A stretch of DNA of 37,213 nucleotides. It comes from Planctomycetia bacterium. Lineage in GTDB: Bacteria > Planctomycetota > Planctomycetia > Planctomycetales > Planctomycetaceae. A model generated the notes under the pieces. It saw nothing but the letters and a program-made list of their open reading frames with translations, did not search any database and had not been told where the DNA came from. Positions 25,839-34,096 of the stretch are shown here, in pieces (position 1 is the first letter of the stretch; every line of letters starts with the position of its first letter). Both the position numbers and the translations under genes were made by a program. The stretch lies in assembly GCA_016200145.1 (NCBI GenBank), contig JACQFH010000164.1, positions 1 to 37,213 of the forward strand, read 5' to 3'.

Positions 25839-26105
25839 CGCAACTTCCATAGTCGTCAACAGGTTGCGCGATTCGCAGGCGGCTGGCGTGTTCCCGAACC
25901 GGTCGGCCACGTGCTTCAATCGACGCCGCGCCAAATCGGTCTTTCCGTAGGCCAGCAGCAAGCGGGCGATCTCCAGGTACGATTCGGCGAATTCGGCGTC
26001 CGCCCGGCGAGGGTCCCTGACAATTCGGCTCAAGCGCCGCTCGACAGTCGTTTGCAACAGTCCCAGGTGATGCTTCGTCGCAGGCATTTCGAATTGCGAA
26101 CTCAC
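25779..26105 (-). CDS. Small TPR-like helical protein, hypothetical
   Basis: The open frame encodes 108 residues. The centre, with AESYLEIARLLLAYGKTDLARRRLKHVADRF followed by TPAACESRNLL, has the helix-turn-helix spacing of a tetratricopeptide repeat. The final 25 residues are polar and low-complexity. It fills an otherwise empty interval between WD40 and PQQ-like genes, and its end overlaps the WD40 gene end by 60 nt. ATG 26087 is an alternative start. The overlap with a certain gene and the lack of a recognised family keep confidence moderate. Confidence 0.45.
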   Translation of the reverse strand: MSSQFEMPATKHHLGLLQTTVERRLSRIVRDPRRADAEFAESYLEIARLLLAYGKTDLARRRLKHVADRFGNTPAACESRNLLTTMEVASHDGQAPEADGAVESGRGE

Positions 26106-26215
26106 AAGTGTTGTTGTCGTAATAGACTCGCCGTCTCCTGTAGGTTATTTTCGACATCCCACGGCGCTCGCTTTGAGCCGACTTACGGATTCGTCATCGT
26201 TCAGGGAGAATTGTC

Positions 26216-27485
26216 ATGCTGCGTCGAGTTGCTTTCCCGATGTCGTGCCTTCTTGTGCTGTGCGGCGCGTTCGCGACGATCGCGCAAAGCGGCAACTGGC
26301 CGAGCTGGCGCGGGCCGGATTCGAGCGGCGTGGTGCGCGAAGGCCAGGGATTTCCCACGCGCTGGAGCAATTCTGAGAACGTCCTGTGGAAGATCGAACT
26401 GCCCGGCAAGGGGGCTTCGACACCCATCGTCTGGGAAGACCGGATCATCCTGACCTGCGCAATCGACGGGAAAAACGGCGTGCTCTGTCTCGATCGCGAA
26501 GGGAAAACACTCTGGAAAAAGACGGTGGGAGCAGAGAAGCCGGGCAAGCACGCGAAGGCGACCGGCTGCAATCCTTCGGCCGTGACAGACGGAAAACGCC
26601 TGTACGTCTACTTCAAGAGCGGCGACCTGGCCTGCCTCGACATGGCGGGAGGGATCATCTGGCAGAAAAACCTGCAGGACCTGTTCGGGGAAGACACCCT
26701 GTGGTGGGACCTGGGCACCTCCCCGGTGCTGACGAAAGACAACGTCGTCGTGGCGGTCATGCACAGCGGACCATCTTACATCGCCGCTTTCGACCGGGAA
26801 ACTGGAAAGCAGGCCTGGAAACAAGACCGCAATCTCGACGCACCCCGCGAAGCGGCGCAAAGCTATTCAACCCCTGTTGTCGTGAACGACGGCAACCGCG
26901 AAATCCTGGTTGTCCTCGGCGCCGACCATGTCACCGCGCATGACGCCAAAACCGGCACAGAATTGTGGCGCGTCGGCGGGTTGAATCCCGCCGGCGATGA
27001 GTACTTCCGTTCCATCGCCTCTCCCGTCGTGCACGACGGCATCGTCGTCGCCCCCCTATGCCCGCGGCAACGTCGTGCTTGCGATTCGACTGGGAGGCAA
27101 GGGAGACGTGTCGAAATCTCACATCGTCTGGTCGAACAACAAGCTGGGGGCCGACGTTCCCACTCCGGCTGCTCTCGACGGCAAGGCCTACGTCTGCACC
27201 GACCGCGGCGAGCTCGCCTGCATCGACGTTAAATCAGGAAAAGTCCTCTGGAGGGGCCAGGCGGAAAAGCACCGCGCGGCCTTCAGCGCCTCGCCCGTCA
27301 TCGCAGACGGCAAGATCTATACGATCCGGGAAGACGGCAAGGCGTTCGTCATGGCGCTGGGGAACGAGTTCAAGCTGCTCGCCGCCAATGAGCTCGAAGG
27401 CGAATTCGTCGTCGCCACCCCCGTCTTCGTCGACGGCCGCATCCTCATCCGCACCGCCCAGCGCCTCTACTGCATCGGCACGTAG
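26216..27485 (+). pseudogene. PQQ-like beta-propeller secreted protein, frameshifted
   Basis: The N terminus has a signal peptide (MLRRVAFPMSCLLVLCGAF...) followed by NWPSWRGPDSSGV, the usual opening of planctomycete PQQ-binding-like propeller proteins. Repeats with strands such as GVLCLDREGKTLWKK, GDLACLDMAGGIIWQK and IAAFDRETGKQAWKQ fill the product. The frame is lost at a run of six C (27051-27056). Dropping one C joins HDGIVVAP to YARGNVVLAIRLGG, and the rest (ELACIDVKSGKVLWRG, RLYCIGT) completes a protein of about 422 residues. The break may be a real mutation, phase variation or a sequencing error. Its stop lies exactly at the edge of a family A element. Confidence 0.85.
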
Positions 27486-27663
27486 TAGGTCAGGCTTTCC
27501 AGCCTGACAGCAATGCGGACCCAACAAGAATTCACGATTGCCAGCCCCAAAATCGAGCAACCAGCAAGTCGCGTTCTTACAACTCCGGTCAAGGCCGCTG
27601 GCCCGCAACCTATAGCATTCAGGCAACACCGAGCGCCGTCAGGCTGGAAAGCCTGACCTACTA
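27483..27663. mobile_element. Family A MITE-like element, copy A1, between convergent stops
   Basis: Arms of 24 nt (27485-27508 and 27638-27661) are exact inverted copies containing GTCAGGCTTTCCAGCCTGAC. The TAG stops of the PQQ-like gene and of glpD lie at the two outer ends, each reading TAGTAGGTCAGG. The interior shares segments such as CAATGCGGA, AGAATT and GCCAGCCCC with copy A2. No transposase is encoded. Confidence 0.85.
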
Positions 27664-29217
27664 CGCCACGTACCCGGCCGCCACATCCCCGTACGCCGCC
27701 ACCTGCCGCGACACCCACTCCGGCCCCATTCCCAGTTCGCCGGCCATCAGCTCGGCCACGACCGGCGCGGCTTCGATGCTGGCCCGCGCGTCGAGGAACA
27801 GGGCCCGCGTCCGCCGTGCCAAAACGTCTTCCGGCGTGCGTGCCATCTCGTGCCGCGCGGACCATACGACCTCGGCCTTCAGATAGGGCAAGCGCGGATG
27901 CAACAATGATCCCAGCTCGGCTCTGCCGGCGGCCAGTTTCATGATGGCCGGGGCTTCGCTGCCGTAGACCGTCAGCGGCTCGTGCGGATCGAGCTCCGCG
28001 CGCCAGCCGTGCAGCCGCAGCTCACGCGTCCCGCACAGACGCACCGGCAACCCCGCGGCACGCGCCGCCACGTCGACAACATTCTCCCCCATGTGGCGAT
28101 ACGTCGTCCATTTGCCTCCCGTGATCGTCACCAGGCCTGATGCCGAGATCTCGATGTGGTGGTCTCGCGACGTCGCCGCGGTCGAGCGCGATTTCGGGTC
28201 GGCGACCAGCGGTCGCAGCCCGGCGTACAGGCTGACGATTTCGCCGCGCCTGGGCAGCGCCCGCAGGTAGCGCCCCGCATTGGCCAGCAGAAAGTCGATT
28301 TCCTCTCCAAGTGGCCGCGGTTCGAGCTGCGCTTCTGAGACCGGCGTGTCGGTCGTTCCCAGCAGCACCTTACCGTGCCACGGAATCGCAAACAGCACCC
28401 GACTGTCGTCGGTGTGCGGCACGACGACGGCGCAGTCGCCCGGCAGCGCGGCCCGGTCGAGCACGGCATGAATCCCCTGGCTGGGAGTCATCAGCCGCCG
28501 CGCCGCGGGCTCGTCCATCCGCCGCACATCGTCGGCGAACACTCCCGTGGCGTTGATGACCACGCGCGCCCGGATGTCGAATTCATTCCCTGTCTCGACG
28601 TCGTGCAGGAGCGCACCGCACACGATTCCGTCAGACTTGATGAGTCCGGCCACGCGCAGATAATTCGCCGCCGTGCCTCCCAGATCGACCAGCGTGCGCG
28701 CCAGAGCCACGGCCAGGCGCGCGTCGTCGAACTGGCAGTCGTGGTACAGGATGCCGCCGCGCAGGTTGTTTTCAATCAGCGTCGGGCAGCGTTCGAGCGT
28801 CTCGCGGCGCGAGAGCCATTGGGCGCCGGCGCGCCGGTACTTGCCCGCCAGCAGGTCGTATGCTTTCAACCCCGAGAAATAGAACGGCAGCTCCCACAGC
28901 GAATACGCGGGGATGACGAACGCCATGTCGTGCACCAGGTGCGGCGCGTTCCGCAGCAGCAGCTCGCGCTCGAACAGCGCCGTCTGCACCAGATTCACGC
29001 GCCCCTGGGCGAGGTAGCGAATTCCGCCATGAATCAGCTTGGTGCTGCGGCTCGACGTTCCCTTGCAGAAATCATGCTGTTCGACGAGCAGCGTGTGGTA
29101 GCCGCGCGCTGCCGCATCGACCGCCGCCCCCAGCCCGGTCGCCCCGCCACCAATGACGAGCACGTCCCACGGATCGCTCCGATCCCCAATCGCCCTCAGT
29201 GCCTCATTGCGATTCAT
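27661..29217 (-). CDS. glpD: Aerobic-type glycerol-3-phosphate dehydrogenase (FAD)
   Basis: Membrane-associated flavoprotein oxidising glycerol 3-phosphate to dihydroxyacetone phosphate and feeding electrons to quinone. The Rossmann FAD motif VIGGGATGLGAA is near the N terminus, followed by KGTSSRSTKLIHGGIRYL, the GlpD family hallmark. TITGGKWTTYRHM and the C-terminal helical domain (EVVWSARHEMARTPEDVL) complete the protein. From ATG 29217 it is 518 aa, the usual size; GTG 29241 is a possible longer start. The stop codon forms the right edge of a family A repeat. No glpF or glpK was seen, and the adjacent exporter genes are divergent. Confidence 0.95.
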   Translation of the reverse strand: MNRNEALRAIGDRSDPWDVLVIGGGATGLGAAVDAAARGYHTLLVEQHDFCKGTSSRSTKLIHGGIRYLAQGRVNLVQTALFERELLLRNAPHLVHDMAFVIPAYSLWELPFYFSGLKAYDLLAGKYRRAGAQWLSRRETLERCPTLIENNLRGGILYHDCQFDDARLAVALARTLVDLGGTAANYLRVAGLIKSDGIVCGALLHDVETGNEFDIRARVVINATGVFADDVRRMDEPAARRLMTPSQGIHAVLDRAALPGDCAVVVPHTDDSRVLFAIPWHGKVLLGTTDTPVSEAQLEPRPLGEEIDFLLANAGRYLRALPRRGEIVSLYAGLRPLVADPKSRSTAATSRDHHIEISASGLVTITGGKWTTYRHMGENVVDVAARAAGLPVRLCGTRELRLHGWRAELDPHEPLTVYGSEAPAIMKLAAGRAELGSLLHPRLPYLKAEVVWSARHEMARTPEDVLARRTRALFLDARASIEAAPVVAELMAGELGMGPEWVSRQVAAYGDVAAGYVA

Positions 29218-29245
29218 GCCCGATCCGTCGTCCAGCGCCACGTAG

Positions 29246-29265
29246 GGCAGGTTTAAAAACCTGCC
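29246..29265. repeat. Family E palindrome (GGCAGGTTT/AAACCTGCC)
   Basis: GGCAGGTTTAAAAACCTGCC forms a 9-bp stem with an AA centre, 29 nt upstream of the glpD ATG. A relative with a TCC centre is at 33871-33889. Confidence 0.75.
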
Positions 29266-29297
29266 AGTCTGGTCTGTTGCTTTTCATTGCCTCTATC

Positions 29298-29316
29298 GTG
29301 CGCACATTTTGCGCAC
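29298..29316. promoter_or_regulatory. Perfect hairpin GTGCGCA-CATTT-TGCGCAC in the glpD-ABC divergent region
   Basis: A 7-bp perfect inverted repeat with a 5-nt spacer. Between divergent genes this could be an operator, and glpD is commonly controlled by a repressor of glycerol genes. Confidence 0.35.
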
Positions 29317-29336
29317 GGTGAAAGTACGTTATGTAC

Positions 29337-29357
29337 GAGCAGGCTGGAAGCCTGCTC
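29337..29357. repeat. Short palindrome GAGCAGGCTGGAAGCCTGCTC
   Basis: Nine-base arms around a 3-nt centre, directly before copy A2. It resembles a single arm of family A and may be a solitary or degenerate arm. Confidence 0.6.
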
Positions 29358-29360
29358 TAC

Positions 29361-29539
29361 GTAGGTCAGGCTTTCCAGCCTGACAGCAATGCGGATCCAA
29401 CCAGAATTGACGGTCGCCAGCCCCAGGCCTAAGCAACCGAGAAATCACTTCCGCACATCGCCCGCCAATCCTACTGGCCCGCGACCCGTAATTCTCTTCA
29501 CACGCTGATCACTGGCAGGCTGGAAAGCCTGCCCTACGA
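29361..29539. mobile_element. Family A MITE-like element, copy A2
   Basis: Left arm GTAGGTCAGGCTTTCCAGCC (29361 on) and right arm ending CCTGCCCTAC (29539) are inverted copies with two differences. The interior shares CAATGCGGATCCAA, AGAATT, GCCAGCCCC and CTGGCCCGC with A1. It is about 179 nt and ends 17 nt before the ABC ATPase ATG, so it may supply or disrupt that promoter. Confidence 0.8.
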
Positions 29540-29556
29540 CAGCTACGCTTCCCCCC

Positions 29557-30513
29557 ATGTCCTCCCTCGCCATCTCCTGCCGGCAGCTCGTCAAGCGTTA
29601 CGACGGGAAGCCACCCGTCGAGGCCGTGCGCGGCGTCGATCTCGAAGTCCGCACCGGCGAGTGCTTTGGCCTGTTGGGCCCCAACGGCGCCGGCAAGACG
29701 ACGACGATGGAAATCCTCGAGGGCCTGCTCGACGCCACGGCCTCCGAGAAAATGGAAGTTCTCGGTCTCGAATGGGGCCGCGACGACGAGACCATCCGCA
29801 ACCGCATCGGCATCTCGCTCCAGGAAACGCGACTCTCCGACAAGCTCACGGTTCTGGAAACGGTCAACTTGTTCCGCAGCTTTTACCGGTCGGGCCTCGA
29901 GCCGATCGAAGCCATCCGCCGCGTCTCGCTCGAAGATAAGTGCGGCGCCCACGTCGAAAAACTCTCGGGAGGGCAGCGCCAGCGCCTGGCCGTCGCATGT
30001 GCCATCATCGGTGATCCGGAGCTGTTGTTCCTCGACGAGCCGACGACCGGCCTCGATCCCCATTCGCGCCGCGAGCTGTGGGAGATCATCCGCGGCTTCA
30101 AGTCGGCGGGGCGCACCGTGCTGCTCACGACGCATTATATGGACGAGGCCGAACGGCTCTGCGACCGCGTCGCCGTCGTCGATCAGGGACAGGTGATCGC
30201 CCTCGGCACCCCCGTCGAGCTGATCGCGCGGCTCGGCGGCCAGCACATCGTCGATTTTTCGCTGAGTGGCGCCGGAAATCCCCTCACCGCCGACGAAGTG
30301 CAGGCGCTTCCCAGCGTGCAGTCGGTCCGCCTCGACGGCGGCAATTTCACGTTGTCGGTTACCGAGCCACACGTCGCGCTGCCGGGCCTGATGAACTACC
30401 TGCAGCAGACGGGGCGCGAGTTTGCCACGCTGACGACGCGGCACGCGACGCTCGAAGACGTGTTTGTGACCCTGACGGGCCGCCACCTGCAGGAAGGAGA
30501 AGAGGCAGCATGA
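29557..30513 (+). CDS. ABC-2 type transporter ATP-binding protein
   Basis: Cytoplasmic ATPase subunit of an exporter. Walker A is GPNGAGKTTT (41-50), the signature LSGGQRQRLAVA lies near 135-146 and Walker B/D-loop is LLFLDEPTTGLDP, with the switch His in LLTTHYMDEAERLCD. A C-terminal domain of about 95 residues follows the nucleotide-binding core, as in drug and daunorubicin-type exporters. At 318 aa it is typical. The stop overlaps the permease start by ATGA (30510-30513), so the two are translationally coupled. Substrate is not predictable. Confidence 0.95.
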   Translation: MSSLAISCRQLVKRYDGKPPVEAVRGVDLEVRTGECFGLLGPNGAGKTTTMEILEGLLDATASEKMEVLGLEWGRDDETIRNRIGISLQETRLSDKLTVLETVNLFRSFYRSGLEPIEAIRRVSLEDKCGAHVEKLSGGQRQRLAVACAIIGDPELLFLDEPTTGLDPHSRRELWEIIRGFKSAGRTVLLTTHYMDEAERLCDRVAVVDQGQVIALGTPVELIARLGGQHIVDFSLSGAGNPLTADEVQALPSVQSVRLDGGNFTLSVTEPHVALPGLMNYLQQTGREFATLTTRHATLEDVFVTLTGRHLQEGEEAA

Positions 30514-31556
30514 GCCGCCGCGCTCTTCATCCCCTCGGACATCTCGTGCTGGCCCGCATCCGCATGTTCTACCGGCAGCCCGAGGCCGTGTTCTGGACGT
30601 ACGGCTTTCCCCTCGTGATGATCACCGCGCTGGGCCTCGCCTTCCGCGAAGAGCCGAAGACGACGATCCTCGTCGACGTCGTCGGCCCGCAGGCGGAAGC
30701 CTTCCAGACGCGCCTGGCCAAGGACTCTCGATTCAAGGTCGTCCGGCCCGCCGAGTCCGACTGGAAAAAACGGCTGCAATCGGGCAAGACGAACCTGGTC
30801 GTCGAGACCGGCGCGTCGCCGACCGAGCCCCCGCAGTTCTGGGACGAGCCGCGCCGGGCCGACAGCCTGTTCGCCCGCGAAGCCGTGGAAAACGTGCTGC
30901 TCCACGAGCTGGTCCCCGAACGGCCCGCCATCGCCGAGAAGCATCTCGACGAAGTCGGCAGCCGCTACATCGACTTTCTGCTCCCCGGCATGATCGGCAT
31001 GAACCTGATGGGGGGCGGAATGTGGGGCATCGGCTTCGTGGTCGTCGACATGCGCGTCCGCAAGCTGCTCAAGCGGCTGCTGGCCACTCCCATGCGGCGC
31101 AGCGATTTCCTGCTCAGCGTGATGCTCGCCCGGCTCATCTTCACGCTGTTCGACATGATCTTCCTGATTACGTTCGGTTACCTGGCGTTCGGCGTCCGCT
31201 GTTCGGGAAGCCTGCTCGAGCTGTCGCTGGTGATGGCGATCGGCGGCACGAGCTTCGCCGGCATCGGCCTGCTCGTCGCCTCGCGAGCGCAGACGATCGA
31301 CGCGATCTCGGGGCTGATGAATCTGATCATGCTGCCGATGTGGATCGCGTCCGGCGTCTTCTTTTCGGCCGAGCGGTTCCCCGAAGTCTTCCAGCCCATC
31401 GTTCAGGCCCTACCCCTGACATGCCTGAACAACGCCCTCCGCGGCGTGATGCTCGACGGCGATTCGATCGTGACTCAGTGGCGCCCCCTGCTGGCCCTCG
31501 TCGCCTGGGGCGTCGTCTCGTTCACCGTCTCCCTCCGTATCTTCCGCTGGAAGTAG
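30510..31556 (+). CDS. ABC-2 type transporter permease
   Basis: From ATG 30510 the product is 348 aa. It has a first membrane segment (about 24-45), a large extracytoplasmic domain (about 50-150) and about five further membrane segments in the last 200 residues (for example GMWGIGFVVVDMRV and LMNLIMLPMWIASGVFFSAE). The last is the usual ABC-2 conserved region ending near LPLTCLNNALRGVMLDG. It forms the exporter with the upstream ATPase. The open frame continues upstream through that gene in another frame; this part is not coding. A G/C-run element follows the stop. Confidence 0.93.
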   Translation: MSRRALHPLGHLVLARIRMFYRQPEAVFWTYGFPLVMITALGLAFREEPKTTILVDVVGPQAEAFQTRLAKDSRFKVVRPAESDWKKRLQSGKTNLVVETGASPTEPPQFWDEPRRADSLFAREAVENVLLHELVPERPAIAEKHLDEVGSRYIDFLLPGMIGMNLMGGGMWGIGFVVVDMRVRKLLKRLLATPMRRSDFLLSVMLARLIFTLFDMIFLITFGYLAFGVRCSGSLLELSLVMAIGGTSFAGIGLLVASRAQTIDAISGLMNLIMLPMWIASGVFFSAERFPEVFQPIVQALPLTCLNNALRGVMLDGDSIVTQWRPLLALVAWGVVSFTVSLRIFRWK

Positions 31557-31570
31557 CCCGACAATTCCCT

Positions 31571-31601
31571 CCCCCCCGTCCACGGGGGGACCGAGGGGGG
31601 G
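31571..31601. repeat. Homopolymer C/G hairpin element 1
   Basis: A run of seven C, a short spacer (GTCCAC), six G, ACCGA and seven G. It can form a GC hairpin or a G-quadruplex on the + strand, and resembles the unit at 31736-31775. Confidence 0.7.
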
Positions 31602-31735
31602 CCGTGCTCTCACGTAGGATTACGTTCCAGGCCGTCGCGTCTCTCCCGTCATAGCCGAACTCCCCAGAGTTCGGGCCGTCCTCTTCTCAAGTATCCAATG
31701 TCTCCTCTCTCGCGAAGCGCCTCGCTCCGCCCCTT

Positions 31736-31775
31736 ACTCCCCCCCTTAGCAAGGGGGGGGGCAGGGGGGGGTCGG
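31736..31775. repeat. Homopolymer C/G hairpin element 2
   Basis: CCCCCC-TTAGCAA-GGGGGG followed by a further G run (interrupted by CA) has the same layout as element 1. Translated it gives the low-complexity Pro/Gly strings often seen in false short ORFs. Confidence 0.7.
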
Positions 31776-31799
31776 GTGACCCCGCAACTTGCAGCACCC

Positions 31800-31985
31800 A
31801 ATTGCAGTCTCCATACGACCCCCGTCTCTCTCTCTTCTCCCCTCTCCCTTCGCTCTTCGAATTCCCCCATTCTCCTCACCATTTTCGACTCTCTCCTCAT
31901 TCTCGGGCAGCGCCTCGCTCCGCGCCTCACAACCCTCACAACCGCCTGCACCCCTCCACCTCCACCTCCGCCCCTCCGCGCCGCG
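31800..31985. other. Polypyrimidine tract (+ strand) upstream of the GGDEF gene
   Basis: The + strand is nearly all C and T with blocks such as TCTCTCTCTTCTCCCC and CTCCACCTCCACCTCC. It is a low-complexity purine/pyrimidine-asymmetric tract that could adopt triplex or slipped structures. A unit CGCCTCGCTCCGC recurs near 31720 and 31912. Confidence 0.6.
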
Positions 31986-32089
31986 ATCACTGTCCGGCCA
32001 ACCTTCCCTCCGCCGACCCGCAAAAGAATCCGCCGCATCGCCGGAAGTATGCTAGGTTTTCGTAACTTACGTAAACCGAACTGCCACTT

Positions 32090-33859
32090 GTGTCTCGGAA
32101 CAGGGGCCTGATTCCGGTGTTCAATCTAACACTTGTCGAGTTCGTGAACGCCTGCGTGTTCAGCGGATGCACCGTCGCCCTGACGGTCATTTGCCTCCTG
32201 CAGTACATCGTTCACGTAGGGCGAATGACTCTCGTGCGCCGGCAATTGCAGTCCACGCGCGAACGCCAGGAGCTCGTCTCGCGCGAGCTGCAGGTCGTCG
32301 CCGACGAGCTGGCCGAGGTCAAGCGCGACCGCAACGTGACCCGTTTCGAATCGCAGGTGCTCCGCGAATTCGTCCTGCAGGAAGACCCCGACAAGGCGCT
32401 GCGGGCCTTTATGCGCCGCTTCGTCCCCAATCCCAACGACGGGTTCGCGGCGTTTCTGCGGCACGACGAGGGACGGCTCGTCATTACCCAGAGCCAGGGC
32501 CTGTTCGACGGGCCGTCGACCATTTTCGACCTCGACAGCACACTCCTCACGCAGCTCGCCGCCGGCGAAACGATCGTCTATGATCGCCAGGCCGTCCGCG
32601 GCAGCCGCATCTGGGATTCGCTTTCTCCGCGCGACCGCAACAAGCTCGACCGGCTGTTTCTGTTCGGCGTCGGTTCCGACGAAGACCTGCTGGGCGTGCT
32701 GATGTCGACACACCTGGGCCCGGCCGGACTCGAACAGGCCGACCAGATCGAGCTCATCAAGCGGATCCTGGCCACCATTCACTGCAACCTGCGCGAAAAG
32801 CTGCAGCTCGAGGCGCAGCAGGACCAGCTCCACTCGACCGGCGAGATGCTCGCGCTCCGCAACGTCGTCGATCGCAACTACGATTCGCCGGCGCAGATGC
32901 TCGAAGAATTCGTCCGGCAGTCCGCCGACAAGACCTCCGCCGACCGCGCCTCGCTGTACCTCTGCACCAGCGACCCGACGATTCCGGTGAAGGCCTTCGT
33001 GCGTTGCGGCGAAGCGCTGCAGGTGGGCCTGAAGGAACAATGGCAGCGGCACGAAGATGATCTCGTGCAGGTCGCCCTGACGATTCGCAGCACCCGCCAG
33101 TATACGCGGCCCGAGCTCGAACGCATGGGCATCGTGACCCTGATCGGATCGGCACTCGTCATTCCCGTGATGCAGCACAGCCGTACGCTCGGCTTCGTCT
33201 GCCTGTCGCGTCGTTTGCACGAGAACTTTTCTCGCAGCCAGCAGGCGATTGCCGCGTGGGTGGGAAATCTGCTCGCCGATCTCATTCCGCGCGTGCTCAA
33301 CCAGGCCGTCGTCGAGCGGCAGGCGCGCCTGGATGGCCTGACGCAACTGGCCAACCGCGGCGAGTTCGACCGTCACATCCGTCACGAGTTCTCGATCGCC
33401 AGCCGCTCGGGAACGCCGCTGTCGCTGTTGATGTTCGACCTCGACCGCTTCAAGTTGATTAACGACACGTTCGGGCATCCGGGTGGCGACGTGGTCTTGA
33501 AGGAAGCGGCCCGTACGATTCGCGACTGCGTCCGCGGCATCCGCACGGCCGACCGCGTCGCCGGCGTCAAACCGTTCGTCGCCCGCTATGGCGGCGAAGA
33601 GCTGTCCGTGCTGGCGAGGCTGGATACCGAAGCCGCCCGCCGGATCGGCGAATTCATCCGCACCCGGCTCGAATCGCAGGCGATTGAGTTCGAAGGGCAG
33701 CAGATCCGCGTGACGACGAGCGTCGGCCTGGCGACTTTCCCAGACCACGCCGTCTCGTGCGAAGACCTGATCGCCACCGCCGACGCGGCCCTCTACCAGG
33801 CCAAACTCAACGGCCGCAACCGCCTCGAAATCGCCAAACCCGAGTGCGTCGAAACGTAA
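32090..33859 (+). CDS. Membrane-anchored GAF-GAF-GGDEF diguanylate cyclase-like protein
   Basis: Predicted cyclic-di-GMP synthase (589 aa). A single membrane helix lies near residues 20-40 (SGCTVALTVICLLQYIV), then a coiled coil (about 50-85), two GAF-like sensory domains (about 95-235 and 265-405) and the GGDEF domain (about 425-585). DGLTQLANRGEF and DLDRFKLINDTFGHPGGD are family sequences. The catalytic loop is RYGGEELSVL (499-508), so the fifth residue of GG(D/E)EF is Leu rather than Phe. The RxxD (RTAD) that could be the inhibitory site is followed by an extra VKPF-containing stretch before GGEEL. Activity is likely but not certain. The start GTG 32090 is tentative. Confidence 0.88.
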   Translation: MSRNRGLIPVFNLTLVEFVNACVFSGCTVALTVICLLQYIVHVGRMTLVRRQLQSTRERQELVSRELQVVADELAEVKRDRNVTRFESQVLREFVLQEDPDKALRAFMRRFVPNPNDGFAAFLRHDEGRLVITQSQGLFDGPSTIFDLDSTLLTQLAAGETIVYDRQAVRGSRIWDSLSPRDRNKLDRLFLFGVGSDEDLLGVLMSTHLGPAGLEQADQIELIKRILATIHCNLREKLQLEAQQDQLHSTGEMLALRNVVDRNYDSPAQMLEEFVRQSADKTSADRASLYLCTSDPTIPVKAFVRCGEALQVGLKEQWQRHEDDLVQVALTIRSTRQYTRPELERMGIVTLIGSALVIPVMQHSRTLGFVCLSRRLHENFSRSQQAIAAWVGNLLADLIPRVLNQAVVERQARLDGLTQLANRGEFDRHIRHEFSIASRSGTPLSLLMFDLDRFKLINDTFGHPGGDVVLKEAARTIRDCVRGIRTADRVAGVKPFVARYGGEELSVLARLDTEAARRIGEFIRTRLESQAIEFEGQQIRVTTSVGLATFPDHAVSCEDLIATADAALYQAKLNGRNRLEIAKPECVET

Positions 33860-33870
33860 CGCCCCCGTGG

Positions 33871-33889
33871 GGCAGGTTTCCAACCTGCC
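33871..33889. repeat. Family E palindrome after the GGDEF gene
   Basis: GGCAGGTTTCCAACCTGCC gives an 8-bp stem with a TCC loop, 12 nt after the stop. Confidence 0.75.
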
Positions 33890-33935
33890 AGCGCGTCGTC
33901 TGTCAGACAGTGGGGAGCCGGGCCTGCCCGCCCAA

Positions 33936-34096
33936 GTAGGTCAGGCTTTCCAGCCTGACAGCGTTGCGGATTCCCTGGAACTCATCGGTCGCCGGCCAGC
34001 GGGCTAGTCGTACCGTCAGACGTGATTCATGCCGGCTTGGGGACAGACGATTCACAGCGAGGGCGTACTGCCGTCAGGCTCGAAAGCCTGACCTGC
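33936..34096. mobile_element. Family A MITE-like element, copy A3
   Basis: The left arm GTAGGTCAGGCTTTCCAGCC begins at 33936, and the right arm (34073-34096) ends in GCCTGACCTGC, with one mismatch in the core. The interior begins ACAGCGTTGCGGATTCC, like A1 and A2. It adjoins a duplicated gene 3' end (34097 on). Its right part has a near copy at 36883-36946. Confidence 0.75.

Larger units (their letters stand above)
31557..32089. other. 533-nt intergenic region with homopolymer G/C elements and pyrimidine tract
   Basis: No gene is supported. It holds two runs of C6-N7-G6-N-G6 type (31571-31601 and 31736-31775), followed by a stretch strongly rich in C and T on the + strand (about 31800-31985), and a short AT-rich promoter-like part (32040-32075) before the GGDEF gene. 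Confidence 0.6.

Noticed and set aside
31649-32111. Pro/Gly-rich short open frames in the G/C-run and pyrimidine region
   Set aside because: They are translations of low-complexity DNA; no start signal or conserved feature.
32126-33883. 585-codon open frame opposite the GGDEF gene
   Set aside because: Antisense shadow with biased composition; the + strand protein has full GAF and GGDEF sequences.
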